Shown here one piece after another: positions 36,148-43,851 of a DNA stretch of 64,000 nucleotides. Source of the stretch: Saccharothrix sp. (GTDB taxonomy: Bacteria > Actinomycetota > Actinomycetes > Mycobacteriales > Pseudonocardiaceae). The notes under the pieces are model-generated. The model ran no database searches and was not told where the DNA came from. It saw only the letters and a list, made by a program, of their open reading frames with translations. Numbering within the stretch: the stretch's first letter is position 1; each line of letters opens with the position of its first letter. The position numbers were made by a program, and so were the translations under genes. The stretch is from assembly GCF_031180885.1 (NCBI RefSeq), contig NZ_JAPSLK010000001.1, forward strand, positions 25,004-89,003, written 5' to 3'.

Positions 36148-36584
36148 CCACCGCCATCGACCTGTCCGACCAGGACCTGCTGGCCCGCCTGGCCGAACTC
36201 CTCGACCGCGCCGACCCCGTCCCGCCAACCGTTGTCGCACAAGCCCGAGCCGCGCTCGCCGCGCGCACCCCAGCGGTCCTGACGCGACTGATCACCGACT
36301 CCGCGCACACCACCGGCGCACACACCTCCGGCACCGGCTCCACTCGAACACTCCGCTTCACCGCCCTGGACGTGGTCCTCGAACCCGCGCTCGAAGGCCT
36401 GCACGTCACCGGCTTCGCGCGCACCGGCACGACACTGCACGTCCGCTGGCCCACCGGAACCCGCACCACCGACCTCGGCCCCGGCGGCTTCTTCCACCTC
36501 GACCACATCCCCGCCGGACCGCTGAAGTTCTTGCTGCGCCAAGAGGACGCACCCGACACCGCCACCCGGTGGTTCGTCGCGTGA
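36144..36584 (+). CDS. Small partner of the ECF sigma factor
   Basis: A 146-residue protein with a helical N-terminus ('DLSDQDLLARLAELLDRADP', 'TVVAQARAALAART') and a beta-rich C-terminal half ('VVLEPALEGLHVTGFAR', 'DLGPGGFFHLDHIPAGPLKF'). The form matches the short proteins that follow this sigma-factor class and may be an anti-sigma or accessory factor. No zinc-anti-sigma HxxxCxxC motif and no membrane helix. Translationally coupled to the sigma gene. Confidence 0.8.
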   Translation: MTTAIDLSDQDLLARLAELLDRADPVPPTVVAQARAALAARTPAVLTRLITDSAHTTGAHTSGTGSTRTLRFTALDVVLEPALEGLHVTGFARTGTTLHVRWPTGTRTTDLGPGGFFHLDHIPAGPLKFLLRQEDAPDTATRWFVA

Positions 36585-36833
36585 CACGGTCTGAACGCGA
36601 GAGTCGTTCGATTCTCCGTCCACTCCGGACATCGGCGGTCACACGATCCGTTGAACACGACGGACGGTGTTCACGGACGGGCGCGACAACCCGGACAGCC
36701 GCACGGCACCGCCCTTCCGAGTGGGTTCCGTGGCATATCGTTCGAAAATGCGGTGACCAGTGCTAGACATAGCAGAACGTCGACCTCGAACGGTCCGTCC
36801 CGTTCGCCGTACCCGGAACGGTGGTGATCTCCA

Positions 36834-37688
36834 GTGGCAGTCCCCGACGCGGCGCGCCGCAGTGGATCGCTGCTGCTCCGGGCGCTCGCCGTGGGCGGGT
36901 TCGCGGCGGTCGCCTGGCTGCTCTGCAGCGGGGTCGCGGCGGCCGACGAGCAGGACCACCCGGACGTGGTGTCGAACCCACTCGACGCGGTGAACCTGGC
37001 CCTGGAACAGCAGCAGACGGCCACGACGGCCCTGGTGGTGGCGCTCACCGAGCGCGCACCCCTCGACCTCCCCGCGCACGTCACCCTCCCGGCGCACGCC
37101 GCGCCGATGGACGTGCCGGCGCCCATCGACATGCCCACCTACCGGGAACCCGACGAGAACGAGGACGAGGACCAGGTCGTCCCGGTCCACCAGGACGACC
37201 GCGAGGACGTCGAGTACAGCCACACCGGTGGCTCGCACAGCACCGTCGCACCCAAGTCGATCTCCAACGCGATGCCGGCCGAGCAGTACGAGGCGAAGGT
37301 CGTGGCCAAGGCCGCCGCCCGCCTGGCCGCGCTCGCGCCACCACCCGCGGAGGAACCACCGGCGCCGCAGGCCGTCCCCGAGGACGACCCGGCACCCCAG
37401 ACCACCCTCCGGCTGACGGTCACCGAACCGGACGCCACCACTCCCACCTGGGAGAACCCGCAACCCTTCACGCCGACGCCCGCTCCCCAGCAGGCGCCCG
37501 CGCCCACCGCCCCGACCTCGGCGTCGGCGAGCGGCCACGACGGGTCCAACGGCCACCGCGGTGGCGTGATCGCGTCGTCGACCGGCCAGGACAGATTCGC
37601 GCCGCCCACCTTCTGGCGGGTCCAGCAGCGCGACGACTGGCGCACCCCCGGCAGCGTCCCCGGCCTGCCGAGCACGTCACCCGACTGA
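36834..37688 (+). CDS. Secreted Pro/Thr-rich hypothetical protein
   Basis: 284 residues; the N-terminal 'LLLRALAVGGFAAVAWLLCSG' with VAAADEQ is a signal peptide with a likely cleavage near residue 37. The rest is disordered: an acidic stretch 'DENEDEDQVVPVHQDDREDV', then Pro/Ala/Thr-rich sequence. No known domain. GTG start; a plausible promoter is TTCGAA with TAGACA 17 bases later at about 36,741-36,769. Probably an exported wall-associated protein. Confidence 0.7.
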   Translation: MAVPDAARRSGSLLLRALAVGGFAAVAWLLCSGVAAADEQDHPDVVSNPLDAVNLALEQQQTATTALVVALTERAPLDLPAHVTLPAHAAPMDVPAPIDMPTYREPDENEDEDQVVPVHQDDREDVEYSHTGGSHSTVAPKSISNAMPAEQYEAKVVAKAAARLAALAPPPAEEPPAPQAVPEDDPAPQTTLRLTVTEPDATTPTWENPQPFTPTPAPQQAPAPTAPTSASASGHDGSNGHRGGVIASSTGQDRFAPPTFWRVQQRDDWRTPGSVPGLPSTSPD

Positions 37689-38015
37689 GTTACGCGGGAC
37701 CCGTCTGCCGTCAGCACGCCCGGAAGTCCGCGCCGGCACGGGCGCACTCCGGCACAGGGCCGTTCCCGCACGTCACCCATCCCCCATCGCACCACCCCCA
37801 GGCTTCCCGTCCTGCCGACCGCGCCCCGGCAGGAGCGGGCACGACCCCGTCGTCGCACTGCCCCTGCGGCGACGGGGTCCCAGAGGAACCTGCGGCCGGG
37901 GACGCCATCCCTGGAGCGTCCCCGCCGCAGGTCCAAAGGTTTCCGCCGCCGGGTTCCCGGCCCACCGAGGGGCTGCGCCGGGAACCCGGCGGCGGGCGCA
38001 CCACAGGGGAGCGGT
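37689..38015. other. Non-coding region with four consecutive hairpins
   Basis: Four stems stand between converging genes: about 37,811-37,833 (CCTGCCG/CGGCAGG), 37,843-37,879, 37,888-37,932 and 37,943-37,995. The last has perfect 19-base arms and the third nearly perfect 16-base arms. They are the likely bidirectional termination zone. No gene seen. Confidence 0.7.
37943..37995. terminator. Strong hairpin after the mocR-type gene
   Basis: Perfect 19-base arms (37943-37961 with 37977-37995), about 20 bases beyond the stop of the MocR-type gene. Confidence 0.75.
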
Positions 38016-39476
38016 TCAGGCCACGGGCACGGTGGCGTCGGCTTCGCCGGCCACGTTCGTCCCGGCCACCGACGCGGCGACCAGGCCCAAGCGCCGAACG
38101 GACTCCCGCAGCACGTCCGCCGGCTGCACGTACGGCAGCCGCAGCCACCGCTCGAACCCGCCGTGCGGGCCGAACCGGGAGCCGGGGGCGAGCCGGACGC
38201 CGTGGTTCTGCGCCACCACCGCGACCCGCGTGCTGATCGGGGCGTCCAGCTCGCACCACACGCTGAGCCCGCCCGCCGGCCGCCGGAACCGCCACCGCGG
38301 GCAGTGCTCGCGCAGCCCAGCCATCAGCACGTCCCGCTGGGTGGCCAGCAGCGCCCGGCGTTCGGCCAGCACCCGGTCCGGGTCCGCGAGCAGTTCAGCC
38401 AGCACCATCTGCTCGATCACGGCGGACCCCAGGTCCAGCGCGGTCCGGGTGGACACCAGCCGGTGCACGACCTCGACGGACGCCCGGATCCAGCCGACCC
38501 GCAGCCCGCCCCAGAACGCCTTGCTGGCCGACCCGAGCGTGATCACCATGTCCTCGGCGTAGGCGGCCATCGGCGGCGGGCCGGCCAGCGGGTCGCCGTC
38601 CAGGTCCAGCTCGACCACGGTCTCGTCGATCACCAGCGGGGTGCGGGCGCGGCGGGCGATGTCGGCCAGTTCGGCGCGGCCCTCGGCGTCGAGCCGGTGC
38701 GCGGTCGGGTTCTGGAAGTCCAGCACCAGGTAGGCCATGCGCGGCGCGGCCTGGCGCAGGGCGGCGGCGATGCCGGGCAGGTCCCAGCCGGTCGACGTCA
38801 TGGCCACCGGCACCGGGATCGCGGACACGGCCTTGATCGCGTCCAGCGCGTTCGGGTAGCTGGGCTGCTCGACCAGCACCCGGTCGCCCGGCCCGGTGAG
38901 CAGGCGCAACGCCAGCGCGAGGGCGTGCTGGGCCCCGCTGGTGACGATGATCTGGTCCGGCGTGGTGGGCAGGCCGCGGGCGGCGTACCGGTCGGCGATG
39001 GCGCGGCGCAGGTCGGGCAGCCCGTGCTCGTAGTAGCCGTGGTCGGCGAGCTGTTCGGGCAGGCGCAGCCGGACGGTGTCGAACGCGGCGAGGAGGCCCG
39101 GGATCGCGGGCGGCGCGGCGCGGGCGAAGTCGACCATGCTGTGCCCGAGCAGCGGGGTGTCCGGGACGATGCCCAGCGAGCCGGTGGGCAGGCTGATCCA
39201 CGACCCCGCCCCGCGCCGGCTGGCGACCAGCCCCTCCTCGCGCAGTTGGTCGAGCGCCGCGGTGATCATGGTGCGGCTGACCGGGAGCGCTTCGGCCAGT
39301 TCGCGTTCGGCGGGCAGCCGGGTGCCGGCGGGGAGCCGGCCGTCGAGGACGAGCATCCGGATGGCCGCCGCGAGGTCGGCGGAACCCTGGCGCGCGCCGC
39401 GGCGACGCCACTCGCCGAGCAGTCGGGCCAGTCTGAAGCCGGATATACGTCCACCGGGTGGGACGTCGTGGTTCAT
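38016..39476 (-). CDS. MocR-type (GntR HTH + aminotransferase fold) regulator
   Basis: 486 residues: a GntR winged helix ('DLAAAIRMLVLDGRLPAGTRL', 'PAERELAEALPVSRTMITAAL', 'LREEGLVASRRGAGSW') joined by a linker to a fold-type I aminotransferase-like domain. The latter has 'IIVTSGAQHALALALRL', 'VLDFQNPTAHRLD' and the PLP lysine in 'ITLGSASKAFWGGLRVGW'. Such PLP-sensing regulators control vitamin B6, GABA or membrane-protein genes. It diverges from a YczE-like gene, a pairing often seen for MocR regulators, so that gene is its likely target. Confidence 0.93.
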   Translation of the reverse strand: MNHDVPPGGRISGFRLARLLGEWRRRGARQGSADLAAAIRMLVLDGRLPAGTRLPAERELAEALPVSRTMITAALDQLREEGLVASRRGAGSWISLPTGSLGIVPDTPLLGHSMVDFARAAPPAIPGLLAAFDTVRLRLPEQLADHGYYEHGLPDLRRAIADRYAARGLPTTPDQIIVTSGAQHALALALRLLTGPGDRVLVEQPSYPNALDAIKAVSAIPVPVAMTSTGWDLPGIAAALRQAAPRMAYLVLDFQNPTAHRLDAEGRAELADIARRARTPLVIDETVVELDLDGDPLAGPPPMAAYAEDMVITLGSASKAFWGGLRVGWIRASVEVVHRLVSTRTALDLGSAVIEQMVLAELLADPDRVLAERRALLATQRDVLMAGLREHCPRWRFRRPAGGLSVWCELDAPISTRVAVVAQNHGVRLAPGSRFGPHGGFERWLRLPYVQPADVLRESVRRLGLVAASVAGTNVAGEADATVPVA

Positions 39477-39478
39477 GA

Positions 39479-39537
39479 GGCCAATTATTCGATATTGGCT
39501 CTGGAAGGCAAGGCCAATCGAAGCTCAGGATGGCCAC
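39479..39537. promoter_or_regulatory. MocR operator region (palindrome plus third half-site)
   Basis: GCCAAT (39480-39485), 8 bases, ATTGGC (39494-39499) is a perfect palindrome. A third copy, GGCCAAT, lies at 39512-39518 in direct orientation to the first. The minus-strand promoter TTGCCT-17-ATAATT overlaps the palindrome. Confidence 0.6.
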
Positions 39538-40173
39538 ATGCTCGCCGCACTCACCCCGGTCCCGGTCACCGTCGCTCCCGTCCGCCGCGTCCCCCAGCTC
39601 TTCGCCGGCCTCTGGCTCTACGGGGCGAGCATGGCGCTCCAGATCCGCGCGACCCTCGGCCTGGACCCGTGGGACGTGCTGCACGAGGGCCTGTCCAAGC
39701 GCACCGGTCTGTCGTTCGGCACGATCACGATCATCGTCGGCGCGCTGGTGCTGCTGGCCTGGATCCCGCTGCGCCAGCGGCCCGGGGTCGGCACGGTGAG
39801 CAACGTCGTGCTGATCGGCGTCGCCGTCGACGTGACGCTGTGGCTCCTGCCGACCCCGTCGGACCTGGTGGTCCGGGCCGTGTTCCTGGTCGCGGGCATC
39901 GTGCTGAACGGGCTGGCCGCCGCCGTCTACATCGGGGCCCGGCTCGGCCCCGGCCCGCGCGACGGCCTGACCACCGGGTTCTGCCGCCGGACCGGGGCGT
40001 CGCTGCGCCTGGTCCGGACCGTGGTCGAGGTGGCCGTGCTGGGCGCCGGGTGGCTGCTCGGCGGCACGGTCGGCCTGGGCACCGTCCTGTACGCGGTGAC
40101 CATCGGCCCGCTGACCCAGGCGTTCCTGCCGCTGGTCACCTGGGTCGAGCCGAAGGTCACCGCGGACTGCTGA
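39538..40173 (+). CDS. YczE/YitT-type membrane protein
   Basis: A 211-residue protein with five or six hydrophobic segments ('TIIVGALVLLAWIPL', 'VVLIGVAVDVTLWLLP', 'VFLVAGIVLNGLAAAVYIGA', 'VVEVAVLGAGWLLGGTVGLG') and the family's 'LGLDPWDVLHEGLSKRTG' and 'GPGPRDGLTTGF' motifs. Function of the family is unclear. The divergent MocR-type gene is its probable regulator. Its end overlaps the converging Clp-N gene by 17 bases. Confidence 0.88.
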   Translation: MLAALTPVPVTVAPVRRVPQLFAGLWLYGASMALQIRATLGLDPWDVLHEGLSKRTGLSFGTITIIVGALVLLAWIPLRQRPGVGTVSNVVLIGVAVDVTLWLLPTPSDLVVRAVFLVAGIVLNGLAAAVYIGARLGPGPRDGLTTGFCRRTGASLRLVRTVVEVAVLGAGWLLGGTVGLGTVLYAVTIGPLTQAFLPLVTWVEPKVTADC

Positions 40174-40690
40174 CGACCCGCTTGCGCACCTCCGTGTAGG
40201 TGACGCCCTTGGCGTTCAACACCTCGGCCGCGAGGCCCTTGGCGGACAGCAGCGCCAGCACCAGGTGCTCCTTGCCGAGGGTCCCGTGGCCGAGGTCGCG
40301 GGCCTCGGCGAGGCTGCGCACGAGCGTGTTCTTGGCCGCCGGCCCGAAGGGCAGGTGGTTGCGGAAGAACCGCCGGCGCTTCGGCGGTCCGCCCGCCAGC
40401 GCGCCCTCGCCCAGCGACCGCTCGACCGACGCGACCACCTGGTCGACGTCGATGCCCAGGCCGCGCAGGGCTTCCGCGTCCGCGTCGCTGAGCCCGCCCT
40501 TGCGCCGGGCGTCCCGCAGCGCCGCCTCGACCTCGCCGCGCGGCACGTCGAACGACGCCAGGACCGGCGCGTCGAGGACCGCGAGCAGCAGGTGCTCGGG
40601 ACCGATCGCGTCGGCGGAGTCCCGTTCGGCCTCCTTGACGGCGTCGAGCACCGCCTGCCTCGCGTCCCTGGTGAACCGTTCCCCGATCAT
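40157..40690 (-). CDS. Clp N-terminal (repeat) domain protein
   Basis: 177 residues with two Clp N-domain-like halves: 'FTRDARQAVLDAVKEAERD' with 'IGPEHLLLAVLDAP', and 'RSLAEARDLGHGTLGKEHLV' with 'LALLSAKGLAAEVL'. It has no ATPase domain, so it resembles stand-alone ClpC-N-like adaptor proteins. The ATG overlaps the stop of the upstream HTH gene (ATGA). Confidence 0.88.
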   Translation of the reverse strand: MIGERFTRDARQAVLDAVKEAERDSADAIGPEHLLLAVLDAPVLASFDVPRGEVEAALRDARRKGGLSDADAEALRGLGIDVDQVVASVERSLGEGALAGGPPKRRRFFRNHLPFGPAAKNTLVRSLAEARDLGHGTLGKEHLVLALLSAKGLAAEVLNAKGVTYTEVRKRVVSSPR

Positions 40691-40899
40691 CGTCCGCCCC
40701 CGTGCTTCTTGTGGACGGCCTGCCGGCTGACGCCGAGTTCGGCCGCGATCTCCTGCCATGACCAGCCCCGGTTGCGGGCGTTGCGCACCTGGACCGCTTC
40801 GAGCTGTTCGAGCAGCCGGCGCAGTGCGCTGACCGCCCGGAGCCCGACCCTCGGGTCCTGGTCGCCGGCCGCCGAGGCCAGTTCCGTCGCCTCCGTCAT
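40687..40899 (-). CDS. Small HTH protein coupled to Clp-N gene
   Basis: A 70-residue protein with a C-terminal helix-turn-helix ('RGWSWQEIAAELGVSRQAVH') ending in 'KKHGGGR', and an N-terminal helix for dimerisation. HTH plus Clp-N pairs are common in actinobacteria. ATG 40899 is chosen because the 40903-40946 palindromes lie immediately upstream and AAAGTT sits 6 bases before it; a longer GTG start at 40935 would bury both operators in coding sequence. Confidence 0.85.
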   Translation of the reverse strand: MTEATELASAAGDQDPRVGLRAVSALRRLLEQLEAVQVRNARNRGWSWQEIAAELGVSRQAVHKKHGGGR

Positions 40900-40902
40900 G
40901 CC

Positions 40903-40946
40903 GTCAACTTTGGTTGACACTCGACTCGTTGTCAACCCAAGTTGAC
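40903..40946. promoter_or_regulatory. Twin GTCAAC-N4-GTTGAC operators in a divergent promoter
   Basis: Two perfect palindromes, 40903-40918 (centre TTTG) and 40931-40946 (centre CCAA), are 28 bases apart. Each contains a TTGACA-like -35 pointing outward (minus -35 at 40930-40935; plus -35 at 40914-40919). Binding would shut both the HTH/Clp-N and the PP2C-like genes. Confidence 0.7.
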
Positions 40947-40962
40947 ACTAGGCTCGGGGTCG

Positions 40963-41694
40963 ATGCCCGAGATCATCACCGCCGAACGAGCCGGCGTCGG
41001 CCTGGACGGCCGGCCGCGCCCCACCGAGGACCGGATCGTCGTGCTGCCCAACGCCGTGGTCGTCCTGGACGGCGCCACCTCGCCGACCCCGACCGAACGC
41101 GACGGCGGCTGGCACTCCCGCGCCCTGGCCGAAGAACTCACCACAGTGGACGGCGACCTGGCCGACGTCGTCGCGGGCGCGATCCGGCGCCTGGCCGACC
41201 GGTACGGCCTGGTGCCCGGCGACTCCCCGTCCAGCACGGTCGCGATCGCCCGCTGGACCGACGAAACCGTTGACGCCCTGGTGCTCGCGGACACCCCGGT
41301 GGTGGCGTTCGGCGCGCGGACCGACGTCCTGGCCGACCACCGGCTGCGCGATCTGCGCGGAAAAGTGAGTCGGATCACGGACTGGCGCAACCGCGAGGGC
41401 GGCTTCTGGGTGGCCGAGGCGGACCCGGCGGCGGCGTACCGGGCGGTGCGCCGGACGTGGCGGCGTGACGAGGTGCACACCGTGCTGCTAACGACCGACG
41501 GCGTCGCCTGCGGGGTGGACGACTACGGCCTGTTCGCCGATTGGCGGGAAGTGTTGGACATCACGCTCGCAAAAGGACCGGAAGCGGTGCTCGACGAGAT
41601 CCGCGAAGCCGAGGCGCGCGATCCGGAACGCACCCGCTGGCGCCGTTCGAAAGTGCACGACGACCAGGCGCTCGCGGTCATCCGATTCCGGTAA
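40963..41694 (+). CDS. PP2C-superfamily-like protein
   Basis: A 243-residue protein with the PP2C-like opening 'EDRIVVLPNAVVVLDGATSP' (metal-binding Asp/Gly) and 'LLTTDGVACGVDDYGLF' resembling the 'SDGL/V' motif, with 'HDDQALAVIRF' at the end corresponding to the final metal-binding 'DN/DD' motif. It could be a protein phosphatase or a degenerate relative. Shares its regulatory region with the HTH/Clp-N operon. Confidence 0.75.
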   Translation: MPEIITAERAGVGLDGRPRPTEDRIVVLPNAVVVLDGATSPTPTERDGGWHSRALAEELTTVDGDLADVVAGAIRRLADRYGLVPGDSPSSTVAIARWTDETVDALVLADTPVVAFGARTDVLADHRLRDLRGKVSRITDWRNREGGFWVAEADPAAAYRAVRRTWRRDEVHTVLLTTDGVACGVDDYGLFADWREVLDITLAKGPEAVLDEIREAEARDPERTRWRRSKVHDDQALAVIRFR

Positions 41695-41699
41695 AAGCA

Positions 41700-41730
41700 A
41701 AAACCCACTCGATGGGTTCGAGTGGGTTTT
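41700..41730. terminator. Rho-independent terminator after PP2C-like gene
   Basis: AAAACCCACTCG pairs with CGAGTGGGTTTT around a 7-base loop; the T run follows the stem on the plus strand. It also lies just after the tRNA cluster reading leftward. Confidence 0.9.
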
Positions 41731-41738
41731 CGCAGGAG

Positions 41739-41812
41739 TGGCCAGGGGCGGGGTCGAACCGCCGACCTACCGCTTTTCAGGCGGTCGCTCGTACCAACTG
41801 AGCTACCTGGCC
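41739..41812 (-). tRNA. tRNA-Phe (GAA)
   Basis: 74 bases; acceptor stem GGCCAGG/CCTGGCC with discriminator A, anticodon loop CTGAAAA giving GAA, T-arm GGTTCGACCCC. CCA is not encoded. Last of a Glu-Asp-Phe cluster. Confidence 0.97.
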
Positions 41813-41848
41813 AGGTATGCGGCTCGGCCGAACAGCCGAACAGCCTTG

Positions 41849-41922
41849 CGACCCAGACGGGACTTGAACCCGCGACCTTCGCCGTGACAGGGCGACGCGC
41901 TAACCAACTGCGCCACTGGGCC
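41849..41922 (-). tRNA. tRNA-Asp (GTC)
   Basis: 74 bases; acceptor GGCCCAG/CTGGGTC, discriminator G as expected for Asp, anticodon loop CTGTCAC giving GTC. CCA not encoded. Confidence 0.97.
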
Positions 41923-41944
41923 TTGCTTTTCCTACTGTACTACG

Positions 41945-42017
41945 TGCCCCCAACGGGATTCGAACCCGCGCTACCGCCTTGAAAGGGCGGGGTCCTAGGC
42001 CGCTAGACGATGGGGAC
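41945..42017 (-). tRNA. tRNA-Glu (TTC)
   Basis: 73 bases; acceptor GTCCCCA/TGGGGGC with a T-G pair at position 2, discriminator A, anticodon loop CTTTCAA giving TTC. First of the tRNA cluster. Confidence 0.97.
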
Positions 42018-42123
42018 CAGTTCCTCCGGCAGCCCTTGGGCCACCTTCTTCCCAGGCCCTCCACGCTGTCCGGTGGAAGCATCGTAAGCATAGGGCACGA
42101 CTCCCATCTACTCCAAAACGGGG

Positions 42124-42166
42124 GTGGCACAAGTCGTTGACCTGCGATTCCACCCCCGTTCGGCGG
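42124..42166 (-). terminator. Terminator after the 42171 gene
   Basis: ACGGGGGTGG (about 42,118-42,127) pairs with CCACCCCCGT (about 42,151-42,160), with A-rich sequence beyond it on the minus strand. Confidence 0.5.
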
Positions 42167-42170
42167 CCGG

Positions 42171-42551
42171 TCAGGCCAGCGCGGCAAGGCCTGCGGCGAA
42201 CTCCTCGCGCTCCGCGGGGCTCAACACGGCCAGCGCGTCGTCGAACCGGTCGTTGGTCAACTGCTCGGCGTCGCACCACCGGACGCGCAGATCCTCCCGT
42301 CCCTCGACGGACGCGAGCAGCGCGTCGGCCGCGTCGGCGACGGAGAAGCCCGGGTCGGCGACGGAGAAGTCCGGGTCGGCCGGCCGGCCGGCGTCGTCGG
42401 CCCCGCTGAACGCGGTGCGCGACCAGTCCCAGCAGCCGCCCAGGTAGGCGTCGATCGCCTGGTCGGCGGGGAAGCCGCGGACGAGGGCCTTCTCGACCAA
42501 CCACTCACTGCTCGCGGGCAGCCGGCTCGGGCGACATCGTGCACGCCCCAC
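42171..42551 (-). CDS. Hypothetical protein
   Basis: A 126-residue acidic protein not matched to a family by me. It contains 'SEWLVEKALVRGFPADQAID', 'AYLGGCWDWSRTAF', a short internal duplication (PDFSVAD/PGFSVAD) and a C-terminal 'FDDALAVLSPAEREEFAAGL'. The start is uncertain: GTG 42551 gives an Arg/Cys-rich N-terminus that does not look conserved, and a TTG at about 42,508 is possible. It follows the TetR gene by 60 bases on the same strand. Confidence 0.55.
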   Translation of the reverse strand: MGRARCRPSRLPASSEWLVEKALVRGFPADQAIDAYLGGCWDWSRTAFSGADDAGRPADPDFSVADPGFSVADAADALLASVEGREDLRVRWCDAEQLTNDRFDDALAVLSPAEREEFAAGLAALA

Positions 42552-42610
42552 CCCAGCCTGACCAGCGGTTCTCTGGTCCGTTCAGCGACAGACCCCATTC
42601 CGTACCAGTG

Positions 42611-43246
42611 TCATGGAACTTGCTCGTCGGCAAACATCGCCAGCACGGACGAACACCACTCGTCGGTCGCGATCCCGGGCAGGACGAACCGCCACACCTC
42701 GCGCATCCGCTCGGGGAAGTCGGCGCAGCGGCACGTGGCGCTGGAGATCAACCGCGCGCCGAGGGCGGCGGAGGTGAGGGTCCGGGCGGCGGCCTCCGGG
42801 TCGACACCGGGCCGCAGCTGGCCCGCGTCCCGCGCGGCGTGCAGCAGGTCGCCGAGGACCTTCTCCCAGCGCAGGTGGGCGGAGGACAGCCCCGGGTAGC
42901 CCAGTTCCCGGTCGGCGGCGAGCCGGACGCCCGCGCGCATCACGACGTCCCGGGACAGCAGCGACACCGCCTCGTCGAACAGCCCGACCAGCGTGCGCAA
43001 CGGGTCCAGGCCGCGGTCGCGCCACTGCCCGGCCAGGCGCGGCCACGTGTCGTCCTGGACCTGGACGATCGCCGACGCCAGGGCTTCCTTGGACGCGAAG
43101 TGGAAGTAGAACGCGCCCTTGGTGACGCCGCTGCGGTCCAGGATGGCGCTCAACGGCGCCGCGTCGTAGCCGAGGCGGTCGAACTCCTCGGCCGCCGCGC
43201 GGAGGATGGCCTCCCGGGTGGCCAGCGCACGGTGCTGCGGGGACAT
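42611..43246 (-). CDS. TetR family regulator, gamma-butyrolactone-receptor type
   Basis: 211 residues with an N-terminal TetR HTH ('TREAILRAAAEEFDRLGYDA', 'APLSAILDRSGVTKGAFYFH', 'FASKEALASAIVQVQ') very close to that of ScbR/ArpA receptors, which bind gamma-butyrolactone signals and control antibiotic production. The C-terminal domain is divergent. No butyrolactone synthase is in the window. An ARE-like palindrome lies 116 bases upstream. It could instead be a pseudo-receptor. Confidence 0.85.
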   Translation of the reverse strand: MSPQHRALATREAILRAAAEEFDRLGYDAAPLSAILDRSGVTKGAFYFHFASKEALASAIVQVQDDTWPRLAGQWRDRGLDPLRTLVGLFDEAVSLLSRDVVMRAGVRLAADRELGYPGLSSAHLRWEKVLGDLLHAARDAGQLRPGVDPEAAARTLTSAALGARLISSATCRCADFPERMREVWRFVLPGIATDEWCSSVLAMFADEQVP

Positions 43247-43361
43247 CACAGGCTCCGAGTGGTCGGTGCGGTGCGGTGCGTGCACAGCCAACGCTGTCGT
43301 GTGCGGTGGACGCAAGCAGCGCGCGGTGCACCGACCGGGAAATGCCCGGAATTGCCCCGAA

Positions 43362-43380
43362 ATAGACCGCTCGGTATGTT
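43362..43380. promoter_or_regulatory. ARE-like operator upstream of the TetR gene
   Basis: ATAGACCGCTCGGTATGTT contains ACCG-CT-CGGT in an imperfect palindrome resembling autoregulatory elements bound by ScbR-type repressors. Confidence 0.5.
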
Positions 43381-43387
43381 TTGGAGC

Positions 43388-43434
43388 GGCCCACCCGAGA
43401 CGCGCTTCCGGGGGGTGCGCGTCTCGGGTGGGCC
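43388..43434. terminator. Strong hairpin terminator
   Basis: Perfect 18-base arms, 43388-43405 with 43417-43434, starting 8 bases after the stop of the 80-residue gene on the minus strand. Confidence 0.85.
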
Positions 43435-43442
43435 GACTCGGC

Positions 43443-43685
43443 TTACCGCTGAACGGGCGGCGGGCCGCCGTCCTCGCCCGGTGACAGCCCGAGCATGTCG
43501 AGCAGCAGTCGGCAGTCCTCGGCGCTCGTCGCGCCCCGTGCCACCGACAACCGGGCGCGGTGGACCTGTTCGTCCGAGATCCGCGATGGTTCACCGGTCC
43601 GCTGCGCGGGCACCCCACCGCCCGGCCTCGACATGATGTCGTCCTGGTTCCACAGGAACTGACGCACTTCTAGGGACCCGCTCAT
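43443..43685 (-). CDS. Small conserved hypothetical protein
   Basis: 80 residues; the conserved part is 'RISDEQVHRARLSVARGATS' then 'AEDCRLLLDMLGLSP', a helical motif I recall from small hypothetical proteins of Pseudonocardiales. GGGGAGG lies 4 bases before the ATG and a strong terminator follows, so it is well supported as a gene. Function unknown. Confidence 0.75.
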   Translation of the reverse strand: MSGSLEVRQFLWNQDDIMSRPGGGVPAQRTGEPSRISDEQVHRARLSVARGATSAEDCRLLLDMLGLSPGEDGGPPPVQR

Positions 43686-43851
43686 GACGCCTCCCCGACT
43701 TGAGGTTGGCGCGAGGCTAAGCGAGCCCGTCGAACCACCGCAGCCCCCCGCAGAGTGATTCCAAGACAACGGAGCGTCACTTTCCGTGTAAACCACTTGG
43801 TGTCAAGCGGACCGTGATGTGCTTGCGGCGAACAAGCGAGAGGGTGAACCC

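Noticed and set aside
42257..42598. Frameshifted longer version of the 42171 hypothetical gene, starting at ATG 42598
   Set aside because: The upstream frame is open but I know no homologue showing that the two frames belong together; evidence for a frameshift is insufficient.
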